From positions 1-64,000 of the forward strand of contig CAJNDS010001213.1 of assembly GCA_905221605.1 (NCBI GenBank): 64,000 nt of DNA, written 5' to 3'. Source of the stretch: Symbiodinium natans. Lineage: Eukaryota > Sar > Dinophyceae > Suessiales > Symbiodiniaceae. A program made the translations under genes and the position numbers. Positions within the stretch are counted from its first letter, which is position 1. Every line of letters starts with the position of its first letter. This document shows, in pieces, positions 11,485-22,587 of this stretch. Below the pieces are notes generated by a model. The model was not told where the DNA came from and searched no databases. It was given only the letters and a program-made list of their open reading frames with translations.

Positions 11485-11650
11485 AACCCTAAACCCAAAA
11501 AAACCCTAAACCCCAAAGCGTGAACCTTGAGCCCTAAGCCCTCAATCCTAAACTAAACCTCAACCCTAAACCCCAAACCATAAACCATAAACCCGGAACC
11601 CCAAACCCTAAACCCTAAACCCTAAACCCTAAACCCTAAACCCTAAACCC
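11485..11650 (+). repeat. Internal telomere-motif tract, CCCTAAA orientation
   Basis: Degenerate units (AACCCTGAGCCC-like, CCTAAACC) from 11,485 grade into seven near-perfect CCCTAAA units at about 11,604-11,650. On the plus strand this is the orientation of a left chromosome end. It is paired with the opposite tract at 14,504-14,556. Confidence 0.9.
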
Positions 11651-12364
11651 AACCCTTATTGCTTGGGGTCCAGCGACTTGGGCGCTGCGGAATCACCATG
11701 CTCACGCGGATGCGCTGGGCCGGGCCGAGGCGGGTCGCGTAGCGTTAAAATTAGAAAATTTCTGCTGAACAACCTTACAGACGACTGCAGGCTGAAACTT
11801 TGGGCCACCCATCTCTGATGCTATGCCATTGCTGGTCAATTTTACTAGCGCTGTGACCATCAACTTCAAGCATTCAAGTCCTTGCCCTTGGAGGCCATTT
11901 AAATGCAGCTTCTGAATTTTGTATTCGACACACATTGGAGCCCGGTCTGAGCCGTAAAGCTTGGCTGCAGGCCGGGAAGTGTGCCGCTGCTTTGAACTCA
12001 TCGGGCACTAGGGCGGACTGAGCAGGCGAAGCATGTTGACGCTTGTTGAAGCCGGGGTTAAAGGCACGTAGGTCAGACAGGGAAGGTGCGCAGACGAGAG
12101 TGCCGCATGAGCAGCCGCAAAAAGCCTAACGTAACTGCTACTTCAAATTTGCGGGGGGTGGGGGGTGGGGTTCTAGCTTTATCGTTTCACAGGACTTTGG
12201 CTCATGCCCCTCGCGGAATCGAGGGTATTGTGTTGACTTTTTTTTAGTTTTGGCGGGAAGGGGAGGGAGGATGCGCCTATCGAGTTGCCACATTTCTGTC
12301 CTCTGCCAAACGTGAGTTCCGGCGAAATGGTACAGGGAATCGCGCACATAACTTAACTCGCCCA

Positions 12365-13195
12365 ATGGCGCCCAGGCGTGCAAAGGACAACGAGTGTTTC
12401 AACACCTTGTGTTGCAAGTATCTTACAATCTACAGCTTTCTGGAGCTATCGAGGGGTGAAGCCACTGAGCACATCAAGGCTCATGGCGCTGCAAAGCCTA
12501 CTGAATATCTGCATGAATTGAGGACAGGCTTCCTGGCTTTGACGATCTTGCTCCAACACCCCAGGCCTCTGAGGCGGACTTCTTCAGCTCCCTGTCATTG
12601 TCAGCTCAGCTGCAGAACTCTAGCCGGTCTAGCTTGGAGACCGCTGTGTCCCTGTGCGCGACATACTTCGACAGGCTTTGTCGTCCTCGACTTGCGCTAC
12701 TCGCCTGCGTCTGCTGCACTGGTATTGCCGGTATTGCCCTCTGCCGCGACAGAACCCGGCAGCGCCTATGTGTCTGCTTTGGTCAGTACAAGCGTGCCAA
12801 GGTGGCGAAGGAGCGTAGTGAGAGCCGCTGCCGATGCTAGAGCTGCCTGGAGCATGAGCTTCGAAGGTTGTTTGCAAAAATTCCGGATAGCGATTCAACA
12901 ACACAGCCGCGCCAAGTCAACAGTTGCCTGCGAGTGCAGATGCTGCTTAAGGCTGCACATGCAGCAGGAGGTTTGCAGGAACGTGGCAAGAAACATCGTG
13001 CCGGCACTTGAGGAACTGAATGTGCCAGTCTCACAAAAGCTTACACGTGTAAGTGACAGAGTCGTGGGCGAGCATTTGGACAACGCCCGGTGGCCTGCGA
13101 AAGAGAGCGGACTAGATGCTTCGGAGCATCTGCTTGAGACACTCCTGGCCAGCCGAAACAGAACACACTCGTGCAGGCAGCTTTTCAACTGCTAA
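12365..13195 (+). pseudogene. Plus-strand gene with frame breaks, one membrane segment
   Basis: One frame is open for 276 codons (ATG at 12,365), but the convincing protein text alternates between frames. The first frame reads well to about 12,520 (EATEHIKAHGAAKPTEYLHE). The next frame (about 12,520-12,840) reads DDLAPTPQASEADFFSSLSL, then a helix and a likely membrane segment (LALLACVCCTGIAGIAL), then a basic tail ending at TAG (12,838-12,840). Beyond the TAG the same frame continues as LEHELRRLFAKIPDSDS to a TGA near 13,015. This fits a decayed gene, or one with introns and a premature stop. It is the only fairly convincing plus-strand coding block in the window and lies between two opposed telomere-motif tracts. 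Family not recognised. Confidence 0.4.
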
Positions 13196-14503
13196 ACTGC
13201 CAGCTACTGCATGGCCAAACAAAGACCATGAACGAACAAGCCTGAACACATTGCACATCGGAAAAGATTCAAAAAGAGCCTAGCACAAAAATCCACGCAG
13301 CTCTGAAGGAACCTTGACTGAGTTTCAGCACGTTGTCTTGTGATTGGCGGGCCTGTGCCGATGACGTCGTCGAGCTCGCCTCACGTCCTATCGATGAAGC
13401 CCATGTTTGGGTGCTCAAGGATCCGATGGGGGGGCAAGGACATGCCTCATAGAGTGGTAGCCCTTTTCCGCACTTCTTGTCGTGGCTCATTAAGTTGTGA
13501 TGATATGTGATGATCTGATTGGCCCAATACCATGTCCTGACAAGCGCTTGAGGTTTTTTTCTCCAGAACACCCAGACTCCCACAACTTTGCCTACGTGCA
13601 GACTAGCAGTCTGAGCACGAATGAAATGTAGAGAAAGAGTCAGGGACCTGAAGGCGGCGGAGGGTAAGACAGAACTTGATCTGGTCTACATTTAAACAGG
13701 AAGTGAGGTAAAATAAAAGGGGTAGGGGAGAACCAGAAATGCGTACAGTGTACAATGTATCTAAACGGTCTTATACTCTCAGAAATTTTGCCTTTTGGAA
13801 CTCTGTTACTTTGACATATCAGACATGGCTAGGCCATCCCGTGCTACATCATCCGATGGCTTCTTTACAATCCTTCCGGCACAGTAGGGCATGACGCGCA
13901 TGCACTTGCCGGTATTTAGTGGGAGCCGCTCTCGGTCAAGAGCTCAATGTTGTGATATCTTTGCAACTCCATGGCTCTGTGCATAGGGACCTTCCGTTTC
14001 AACGTTGAAAAAAACGCATCACCAAGCCAGCAGTAGCAGCAAGTATCCCCGAACTCGTCACGGCAAAAGCTCGAAGAGCCCTGAAATTCTTAGGAAAACG
14101 TGCGGCCAACTACACGCTGTCACGCTGCAACGCAATTGCTATTCACACAAAATTCGCATGATGTCCTCATTGGCCGCTCGTTCCATCTTCTCCTGAGAGG
14201 GGTGCTTGAGTGGCTAATTATTGAACGACACTTCAATAACTGTGGACACTATTTACATGAACCTCGGTACTAGGTCAGACTGAAGCCAGCCATGCATACT
14301 CTATAGTGAACCGACACAGTATACATGATTTCATGGCATTTTATGTGCTGCATATACACACGAGGTGCTTATGTCTCGCCTCTGAACAGAACATCTTATA
14401 CCGCAGGATGCAATTTATGGTATCTAAGTTCGGGAATGGCTTTATAGCCAACAGAAGTGAGACCAAGGCTGGATGTGTTGTTGAACCAGCCGATGCGAGA
14501 TGA
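13196..14503. other. Gene-poor stretch
   Basis: A minus-strand open frame at 13,269-13,583 starts at GTG and is ambiguous with the opposite strand. The rest is AT-richer and shows no gene or repeat. Confidence 0.35.
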
Positions 14504-14556
14504 AGGGTTTAGGGTTTAGGGTTTAGGGTTTAGGGTTTAGGGTTTAGGGTTTAGGG
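14504..14556 (+). repeat. Internal telomere-motif tract, TTTAGGG orientation
   Basis: Seven uninterrupted TTTAGGG units. This is the orientation of a right chromosome end on the plus strand. It pairs with the CCCTAAA tract at 11,485-11,650 across 2.9 kb. Confidence 0.95.
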
Positions 14557-15204
14557 TCTCTTCTCTTCGAAACAGAATTATCCGCAAAGTTTTTTTTGCA
14601 CGGATTTGGCTTTAACACGGAGTTGGAATGGCACGGCGTATGGTGCAGTGTTTATATGTATACATAAATGCATATGCTGCAGATGTGTATATATGTGCAT
14701 GCAGAGACAGTATCAACTTTGGCAAGCCTGCTGTATTCCCACATGGTAAATCCAAGACAGCCATGGCGCCAGTTTGATGACAGCGGGTGTGTGCACATGT
14801 GCACATTGCTACCAGTAACCAGCATCAGCTGCCTTCATCTGTGCTCCATTGATGAAGCTCCGCTCCTGGATGCGAGCAATTTTCAGATTCAAACTTCGAG
14901 ACACTTGGGTGACGTTGTGTCTGAACCTGTGCGCAGTCCATGCGTCGGCATTACGAATCTTGTGCCGCTCCATTTTCATCGTTTGCTTCTGTGAAGAAAC
15001 CCTACACTCTAGAGCCTAGTTGTTGAGCACATGCTGTCAGAAAATGCCTCTGCGAAGAAAACAAAACAATGCATCATGGTGTGCTGTAATCTGCGATGAT
15101 ATCATCAAACCAACCTCTTTCTCGATGCGCTGGGCCCATTGGATGTTGAAGCCTCGGCTGGATGCAGCGGCGTGGCATACGAGTCTCACGGCATAATGAC
15201 TGGC

Positions 15205-15447
15205 TCAATGCGAAGGCAGAAACGCACAAACATAAAGGTTGAGGGTCTGGGGAGTTGGCGCTTCGCTGTGTTTTCCGTGTGCAAGTTCCTCTTTCATGAA
15301 CTTGTTGTATATGTATACTGTTCGGCTCTTTCTTCGGCACATCTGCCTGCTCTTCCAATTTGGGGTTTCCACTGTTTCCACTGCGAACCCTTGTGTTGCT
15401 GCATTGCTGTCAGGCAATGGCGTGAGGCGGCCCTGTCGTGTCGACAT
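15205..15447 (-). CDS. Short basic open frame, possible exon
   Basis: An 80-codon minus-strand frame. Its central part reads VETVETPNWKSRQMCRRKSR, then VYIYNKFMKEELAHG, more protein-like than the plus-strand frame it overlaps. It starts at an ATG but has no signal peptide or known motif. Confidence 0.22.
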   Translation of the reverse strand: MSTRQGRLTPLPDSNAATQGFAVETVETPNWKSRQMCRRKSRTVYIYNKFMKEELAHGKHSEAPTPQTLNLYVCAFLPSH

Positions 15448-15890
15448 CGTGTTGACATTATCATCGTGTCGTTTCTATACTCCAGCTCTCCATGTTGCCG
15501 GAATCTTCTCTTTGGCATTGCACCTGAGCCAAGGACCCATGTCCCACGCCATGGCTCAAAAAGGGCCCGACTAGCTCAGACAAACTCGAACGACGGCCCA
15601 GACCCCTCCCCCAATGCCCCTACCAGAGCCACACAACAGCCTGCAGGCTGCGCAGACAGCTGTAAGTGCAGGCGGCTTGTGGCTGCTCTCCATGTCTTCG
15701 TGATGCAGGATGCTTGACACGCTAGCCAAACATAGCAATTGCTGACACCCAGACGTTCAATCCTCATGGAAGGCTTCATGGAAGGACTAACTCTCTACTG
15801 CGGTGGAAAAGTGGCCTACATGCACATGAATATCATACATGCGCACGCAACGCTGAACTTTTCAATCAAAAAATCGAGTTCCGTGACGTC

Positions 15891-16283
15891 TCACAGGTCG
15901 GTTCGAAACCCCGCTGCAACCGTCTGCCTGCAGCTGTCGCAAGTATCCAAGGCGAGCAATGGAGCGTGCCCGAGGAAGTTCACATGTTGCAGCCAGTCTC
16001 TGCACATACAAAGGCCGCCCAAACACGAGGTTTCCAGTCTTCTGCATGTGTCTGCACGTGCCTCTGCTGCCAGACCAATAGCCTGCGAGCACAGCGATCC
16101 AGCTTCCGCTGTCGGTCTTTGTAGCATGACCGAGAAGCAACTCGGGTCAATGAATTGGAAACTGCCATACGCTGGGCTATGTGCCCGTACATTAGGCATG
16201 CGCCAAGTTAGCAGCAAGCGTTGCAGAATGGGAAGAGGTAGAAAGCGCATGCCTCTTCTCCCCGGCAACCGCAAAGACGGCAT
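15891..16283 (-). CDS. Cys-containing open frame, possible exon
   Basis: A 130-codon minus-strand frame with protein-like text in the C-terminal half (GLAAEARADTCRRLETSCLG, then MCRDWLQHVNFLGH). A plus-strand frame of 208 codons overlaps it, and the choice between them is uncertain. Family not recognised. Confidence 0.25.
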   Translation of the reverse strand: MPSLRLPGRRGMRFLPLPILQRLLLTWRMPNVRAHSPAYGSFQFIDPSCFSVMLQRPTAEAGSLCSQAIGLAAEARADTCRRLETSCLGGLCMCRDWLQHVNFLGHAPLLALDTCDSCRQTVAAGFRTDL

Positions 16284-16655
16284 AGTTCATGGGATCCTCG
16301 CGAGGCATTCTGTACCCTGCTTGCTGTGTCTAGTCACTCTAGTGACTAGTGAATCGATGCGATGATGCCGCCCTGGCTGAAGTGCAGCCGGACTCCGAAG
16401 CCGTCCCCATCCCTGATCCCAGACGCGAGGTCCAAGGCCAGTCGAACTCGACTAGCAAGCCGGAAACTGCCGACTCCTACGGCGCTACGGCACATTGACA
16501 TGAGCATCTAAGGTTGCGGACACCACACCACACGCACTCACATTGGTCACATGCTGCAGTGCGCAGCTGTGATTTCTCGACGCATCTGGTCAGGAGGCCT
16601 AGGCAGGCAGCTTCGATCTGCTGGGAGCATCTCAGCCTGGCCAAGCGATCAGCAG

Positions 16656-16714
16656 CTAAACCCTAAACCCTAAACCCTAAACCCTAAACCCTAAACCCTA
16701 AACCCTAAACCCTA
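16656..16714 (+). repeat. Internal telomere-motif tract, CCCTAAA orientation
   Basis: Eight CCCTAAA units without interruption. Its opposite-orientation partner is at 20,591-20,637, so the pair brackets about 4 kb that includes the WWE-PARP gene. A foldback element begins 140 bases inside it. Confidence 0.95.
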
Positions 16715-16853
16715 GACTTAGGGGGCAGGGTTGACGGCTCCAAGCTGTGCCTCGGGGTGCAGTCCCAAATCCGGCAAAGGCCCCGCATGTCTGCGGTTAT
16801 GAGGGGGCCGTTGTCGCAAGGGCCATAGGCCATAGTCCTTGGACGGGGCACTG

Positions 16854-16980
16854 CTTGGAGGTTCATGGTACTTCCTAACTAATTGCAACTGTACTTATAA
16901 CTCACTTAACAGCCCTTAAGTGCCCTAATATGGTTATAAGTACAGTTATAATTGGTTAATAAGTACCATGAACCTCCAAG
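16854..16980. repeat. Foldback (MITE-like) element, 127 bp
   Basis: The two ends are inverted repeats of about 48 bases with five mismatches: CTTGGAGGTTCATGGTACTT at the left end and its complement at the right end, continuing inward to ACTGTACTTATAAC. The 31-base centre holds a smaller hairpin (CACTTAA...TTAAGTG). No coding content is present. The form fits a miniature inverted-repeat transposable element or a solo foldback. No target-site duplication is obvious. Confidence 0.8.
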
Positions 16981-17532
16981 TGCCTGATGCTAGAACATGC
17001 GTGCGCGATCGTGCGCGTCTGGGCACGTTTCATGTTCAAGCGCAAGTTGCTGCCGCACAAGCTAAGCAACGAAATCTTGCACTGAACTGAGCTCTTGTCG
17101 CTATCGGCAAGTCCTCAGGCAGTGGTGCTGCAAAGCTATTGGCCGAAGTGGCCGAGCAGCGGGCTTCCGTGTGTTCAAGGACTTTAATGTGGCTCCCGCT
17201 TTCATAACATTACCCGCTCTTATGCGTAGTTTGACAATTGAATTCAGCGACGCCCTACTGATAAGGCTAAGGTTGCTCGGAATAATGCGAAGTCATTTTG
17301 CCTGGGCTCCCAGGGGGCAACAATCAAAAGGTTGATGGATCAGAAGACCTGGAGCCCTTAGGCCCTTGAAGCTTCAAGACTTGGCCAGATTCCAGCCTCA
17401 GACTTTTAAAAATTCAGTTAAACATTTTCTTGGGAAACAAGGCCCCGAACAACTCTTCGAATGGAGTAGCCCACGCGCTGCCCTTGAGTGGCGGTCTGGA
17501 TAAATCCGCTGCCCCAATCCTGGCAGAACCTC

Positions 17533-18300
17533 TCAAGCCGTCAACTCCCAAAGGCGAAACTCCTCAACCTCGACCATTGCAGCGCAGTATTCCTGACGGA
17601 AATCCTTCTGAGCCTCGAGCATGTGCAATAATTGCACTCCTGGGCGTTGCTTAAGCAAGCAGCAACTGTTGCACCCACGAGCAGGCACGTACGCACAACA
17701 CATTGAGAGTGTCAAGAGCTTCAACTGCTGAGTTGTCGATTGGCTCCTATGCTATCGCATATCCCGAGGCGGCACGCTAGGTTCCATCTTCTTTGGCCCA
17801 TGTGGAGCTTGTTTTAAAGTGGGGCCCCGGCCTGTGTGTGGAAACCTTTTATCACAGGACTTGCCTTTGCAGAATGTTCCAGAAGCGGGATGCATCTTTG
17901 TAAACAACCTGATGCTCGTATGTGTTGCAAGCAAGTCTCTGGCACACCGGTGTTGGGTTGAGACTCCACTCCTCGTCAGGAGGCAGGGGGCTTCAGGTTG
18001 AACCATGGTCCCAGCAGCTGCTCTTGTCGGCATCAAGGCAAGAAGCTTCCACACGTACACGTCGAGGCGCAAATACCGCAAACACGCTTAATTGTAACTC
18101 AACTCCGAGGACAAGAATTCCGGGCAACTCCACGAAAACCAGTTTCTTCAACGGTGCTTGGCAGTCCATCAAGATGCCGGCATTCTCTGCGGCCTCGCTG
18201 AGGCCATGTCGAACACATTCGAACAAGCACTCTCTTAGACAGATGTCTGGTTCAAACTGCCCCATACAATGCGATTCAGCTCTGTAAAATGCCTGTGATG
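17533..18300 (-). pseudogene. Broken minus-strand coding sequence downstream of the PARP gene
   Basis: Three frames in 5' to 3' order read as protein. The first (about 18,300-18,090) includes ESHCMGQFEPDICLRECLF and LSEAAENAGILMDCQAPLKK. The second (18,081-17,752) ends with KMHPASGTFCKGKSCDKRF and a Pro-rich tail. The third (17,724-17,533) ends QRPGVQLLHMLEAQKDFRQE and VEEFRLWELTA. Frame changes near 18,090 and 17,740 may be introns or decay. The Cys/His cluster in the second frame could bind metal but does not match a zinc-finger pattern I know. It is on the same strand as the PARP gene and about 400 bases from its stop. Confidence 0.33.
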
Positions 18301-18695
18301 GTCGCTGCTCGCAGCTAGCAGTCCCTTGTATGCCGAAAGTCATCTTCAGCCTGCTATGTGTACCTAACGTACCTAACCCTAAACTCCATTGAGGGCGCAG
18401 CTGCGTACTGGCCCTTTGCCATGACTCCTGCCACCTCCAGCGGGGCTGCACTTCAGCCGTGTCTAGAGATCTCTTCTCATCTCTTCTCAAAAGCGCCGCT
18501 GGTTCCAGAGATGCAGCCGTGCTATCACGCCCAACTGGCCACACGAGGTCAGACAAGACAAGCTCTACCAAAACAAAAGACGAAGATCCATATGAATGCA
18601 TTTAAAGAATGTCCCTCCATCATCTTCATGCATTTTGCCTTCTTCAATCTATATATGTTGGAAAGCCTCTTCTGGACTCCAGCTCTCCAGCCTGG

Positions 18696-20158
18696 CTAAC
18701 GCATTTCCAGAAGGAACTCTGGATATGCCTGGTATCGGTCGAAAATGACAAACTCCTGATGCGACTGTAATCCTTGATGATGTCCCGGCATTCTGCCGGG
18801 GTTGGCAATTATGGAGTCGTGCCCTTTGGGCGGAAGCTTGCGGTCTTTCTCCACCTTGCTTGCATAGGAGGGCTTACCGAGGAAGACCCTCGCAACTATC
18901 ATGTAGCGGCTCGCGCCGTCTCCGCAGTACTGCCAGCTTTTGCAAGTCTGACTTGCGAAATATGTGCCCTGTCCGTAAAATCCTTCCCTCGCAAGACGGA
19001 AATCAAAGCCATGAGCAACAATCGACTGAATGTTGCTTGCTTGAGTTCCATGGAAAAGGAGGACTTCATTGAGAGATGTTGGCATGTTAGGATCAAGCAG
19101 GTCTTTGGCCAGCAGAAACAAATCCGGTCCTATAGGCGGGTCTATGTTGTGAACCTCGCTCTGGCACTTCTCCTGCAGGTTTGCGCGGCAGTGTCTGTAC
19201 TTCTTGAATAGATGAGGGTTCTCAATCCTCCAAGCTCGCTTGACAGTGACAGTCTGCTTGAAGACATCACAGGGAGATGGAGATGGAGCTGCCAGGGTGT
19301 TGTGGTGGAAGACCGAACCCTTGACAACCATCGCAAGGCGTTGGGTCATGTCCTCCGACACAAGGACACGTACTCTGCCAAAGATCTCCGCATCCGTTCC
19401 GCTCGTCAAACAACCACGGAAGTGCTGCATCGCGATGCACGCGGAGATCGACCAGTGCTGTGGCACATCCAATGCGATGCGAATCTTGCGCTCTTTGTTC
19501 GTTCTCGTATTCTTCTGTTTCAGATCTGGAAGGCTGATCCGGTATGTAACATCGCCTCGATTGAACTGAACCTCAGGCTTGCCAGCCGATAGCGCTTCCC
19601 AAATCTTGTTGATGGAATCTGCCGGATAGGAAGCCCATCCTCCTGATTCTGTTTCATACTCTTCAGGAATGGGCTTGCCTGCAGGCTCTGCAGACGTTCG
19701 CTCTTCGCCTGAGCTTTCCGCATTGCTGCGCAGGCCCTGTTCTTCTCTTTCAGGCTGTTCTCCGCAGCCCGGTGTGCCTTCGCCTCCAATCGCATAGCGT
19801 CCATCGTCTCACTGGAGGCTTGGGAGCACTGTTTTTGCAAGTCTCGGCACTCGTTTTTCGCCTCCCTCTGTGACCTTGTCAAAGTCTGCTGAAGCCTGGC
19901 CATCCTTTTTTGGAGACGCCCGACTTCTTGCTGCAGGGATATGTTTTTTGTTCTGGCCTGATCCAGCTCTTCCCGAAGCCACTGTGAAATAGCCTTTTCT
20001 GCTCTAAGCTCCTCTTGTAGGCTCTCTGCCAGGAACTCGAAATCTTCTTCTTCTTCTTCTTCGAACTGCTCTTGCATCTCTGAGTCCTGACTGTTTTCCT
20101 CATCGTGTTCGTCATTCACATCGGCGATCTCAGGCCGAATGATGACCTCTTCATTCAC
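18696..20158 (-). CDS. WWE-domain poly(ADP-ribose) polymerase-like protein
   Basis: The C-terminal frame (about 19,807-18,696) carries a WWE domain (about 19,650-19,480: GGWASYPADSINKIWEAL, TYRISLPDLKQKN, RKIR) and then a complete PARP catalytic domain. The nicotinamide-fold signature is LLFHGTQ (catalytic His codon 19,050-19,052), GFYGQGTYFA with the conserved Tyr, and QEFVIFDRYQAYPEFLL. Here Glu stands at the third catalytic position, giving His-Tyr-Glu as in enzymes that build chains. The N-terminal frame (20,158 to about 19,700) is an acidic stretch followed by a long coiled coil (LQEELRAEKAISQWLREELD). The two frames differ by one base and meet between 19,810 and 19,660, so an intron or indel joins them. 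In the N-terminal frame a TAG lies about 20 bases before the first GTG and no early ATG exists, so the true start may be in an upstream exon or at the internal Met near 20,080. WWE domains bind ADP-ribose units. A likely role is stress or DNA-damage signalling in the nucleus or cytosol. Confidence 0.9.
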
Positions 20159-20590
20159 TTGGATTGTCTCAGCCTTAGGCTAGCTGGCAGCAAACAACAT
20201 TTTACACGTTGCTGGCAACACCACAACAAGAAGACCAACTATCAACTATAACAAGCAGCCAGCAAGCTCATGCACACAATCAGCCCATGCCAGAAAGCAC
20301 TAACAAACGCCCACAAACAAAATTTCTGAAATCATTGGGACCATTGGGAGCTTTTTGAAAATCATGTGTTCCTTTGAAGCGCCGTGACTTTGGTATAGCA
20401 AGCTTGCAGACAAAACTTGGGGTCCCAGTGCTGCTGCAGGAAGCTACACAACCACTGCGTTTTAAAACCGGCTAACCCAGATGCATCACATCCGTGCCTC
20501 AGTGCTTTCAAGGACTTCGCAAATCGAGGATGCAGTGTTTGACGCCGAGTATGATCTGAGTATGATCCCCCGGCTCCATGCACAGAGAGG

Positions 20591-20637
20591 ATTAGGGTTT
20601 AGGGTTCAGGGTTTAGGGTTTAGGGCTTAGGGTTTAA
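20591..20637 (+). repeat. Internal telomere-motif tract, TTTAGGG orientation
   Basis: Six TTTAGGG-type units, two with single-base changes (GGGTTCA, GGGCTTA). It lies about 430 bases upstream of the 5' end of the PARP coding frame and faces the CCCTAAA tract at 16,656-16,714. Confidence 0.9.
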
Positions 20638-22215
20638 AGTAACGACACACCTCTTTAATAGTGCAGCGCTCCTCCCAGCAATTCGCCTTCGGGGTTTGGT
20701 TTTCTTGTTCGGACCCTTTCGAAAAATATGCTTGTATACATGAACCTGTCATGTTAAACGGTTGTATTGCCCTAGTACCTAATGTAACATTTTGCCTTCA
20801 ATCTTCACCTAACCTGTTTCTCCTAATCATTTTCCTCTCCATCTTCTCCAACCAATTACCCCTCCTCAAGACACTCTGTTTGACAAAAGCCCAGGTGCAG
20901 TGTGTGTGTGTGTGCGTGTCAACGCGCGCAAAGGTGAACGGCCCGCTAGAAACCTTTGGCTTGGAGGGGATGTGAAGTGGACCTAGGTAACAAAAGGCCT
21001 GCTTGAAGGATGCATTCGTGATGCGGTCCACAGGACGTCAAACATCAACAGCAACAAGATAAGTCCCTTGACTTCACGACGGGCGACAGTTGGTCTGTCC
21101 TCCAGCCAGTCGCTCCAGTCGCCATCATCAGCCATTTGCTGCGAGCTCGGATACTACAGTCGGCTCGATTGCACAGCCACCCCGCTTGAACCGAGGATGC
21201 TTGTAGCCTCACGGGCCACAAACCAAAGATGTCAAAGCACTTTACTTGTTCTCCTTGCGACTTACCGGAGCTGAACAGGCTAAGAGTCGCATTCCTTGGC
21301 ATGTCCAGAAACTCCATTCAATTTCAAACAGAAGCGCTTACGCATGATCCGCTGCTGCACCGAAAAACTCTGGGATCCAGGCAAAGAGCGCCCCACGTGG
21401 CAGAGTCTGCGCATTGCTCCGGGCAGAGGCCTGGTCCCATCAAGTGAATCATACGATTGCGTCGTATAGTGAACTGCGCTTTGACTGAGTAGCGTCCTCA
21501 GACAGTAGCTGAACAAGCACTTCGTGCACTGTTACGGAACTTCAAGTAGCACCTGCGCACCGGCCCATCTCGACAGAGGGCGCTTCAAAGCTGTGAGTGC
21601 AGATAGCTGAAGGTACCTTGGGGCAATGGATGTACACGAGTTTGCGTCACGTGTTGTGTGCCCCTCTGTTAGGATAGACAGTCACCGTCTCTTTCTGAAG
21701 AAAGGACGTTGGATCTTCACGGGTTTGGCTGGCCCCTCGCGGGCTTTCACGAGGAGGCGGCTCCTCCAAGGAAGAGCTTCGTTGAAGCACTTCAACATCC
21801 TAGCAGAATCTTTTTTTGCGTTCGTGGATGACCAAGAAATACACACTGAAGTCTTTCTTCAGCAATCTTCAGCAATCTTCAGCAATCTTCAGCAATCTTC
21901 AGCAATCTTCAGCAATCTTCAGCATGTGCATGTCTGATGATCTTGGTGAAGCCCCTCAAACATCGACAAAGACGGTACATACCACTTGTTCGGATAAGCT
22001 GATTTCAGCGTGCTCTCTAGCGGAAGCAGTTAGTCTCAACAGCTGAGTTCAACAGATGTCCTGCAAGGCAGGCAGCATCAACGGAATGGCCTGGCCCTCT
22101 TGGCCAGTCAAAGTGGATGCCTAGCCAGAAGGGCACGTGAGACATGTGAGGCATGTGTGCGTCAGGGAATGCCGACAAGTCGGCGCATCGCTGAAACCTT
22201 GTCCCTAAAGGCCTC
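20638..22215. other. Gene-poor stretch
   Basis: No gene supported. It has a short TG run at about 20,899-20,915 and the ten-base tandem array at 21,856-21,924. Confidence 0.35.
21856..21924 (+). repeat. AGCAATCTTC decamer array
   Basis: Six perfect ten-base units, with a partial unit at each end. The period is not a multiple of three, so the array reads through all frames and is unlikely to be coding. Confidence 0.9.
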
Positions 22216-22587
22216 TCATTTTTGAATGATGGCTTCCCAAATGATGCGGGGGCTGATGCAAAGTGCTGAAGCTGAATTACATGCGCTGCACGTCAGCTTC
22301 AAAAGCTCGTCCAAAACTGCTGTCAGCCGTTCATCAACGACCCTGCCTGGATACGGTCGGCAGGAATGACAACGACCTGTTTCAGATCGGACAGAGTCCA
22401 GATCCGAATGTTGAGGTCCTGCACCAAAGGGGTCCCAGCGCACACACACACACATAAACGCAAGCTTCACACAGTCCTGGCAGGATGCAGGCTCTGAAAG
22501 CTGACTCTCTGTCCTCCCCCACGGAGTAGATGAAGTTCTTATCCACACCGAAGTCCAGAACAGGCCCCCTGGCTCTAACGTCAACAC
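22216..22587 (-). CDS. Possible 3' exon, family unknown
   Basis: A 123-codon minus-strand frame. The C-terminal half is the protein-like part (RVVDERLTAVLDELLKLTCS, SPRIIWEAIIQK before the stop). The N-terminal half crosses a short TG run and is doubtful. Confidence 0.3.
   Translation of the reverse strand: MLTLEPGGLFWTSVWIRTSSTPWGRTESQLSEPASCQDCVKLAFMCVCVRWDPFGAGPQHSDLDSVRSETGRCHSCRPYPGRVVDERLTAVLDELLKLTCSACNSASALCISPRIIWEAIIQK

Noticed and set aside
15895-15915. GGTTCGAAACC, a match to the tRNA B-box
   Set aside because: No T-arm stem pairs around it and no acceptor or anticodon stem can be drawn.
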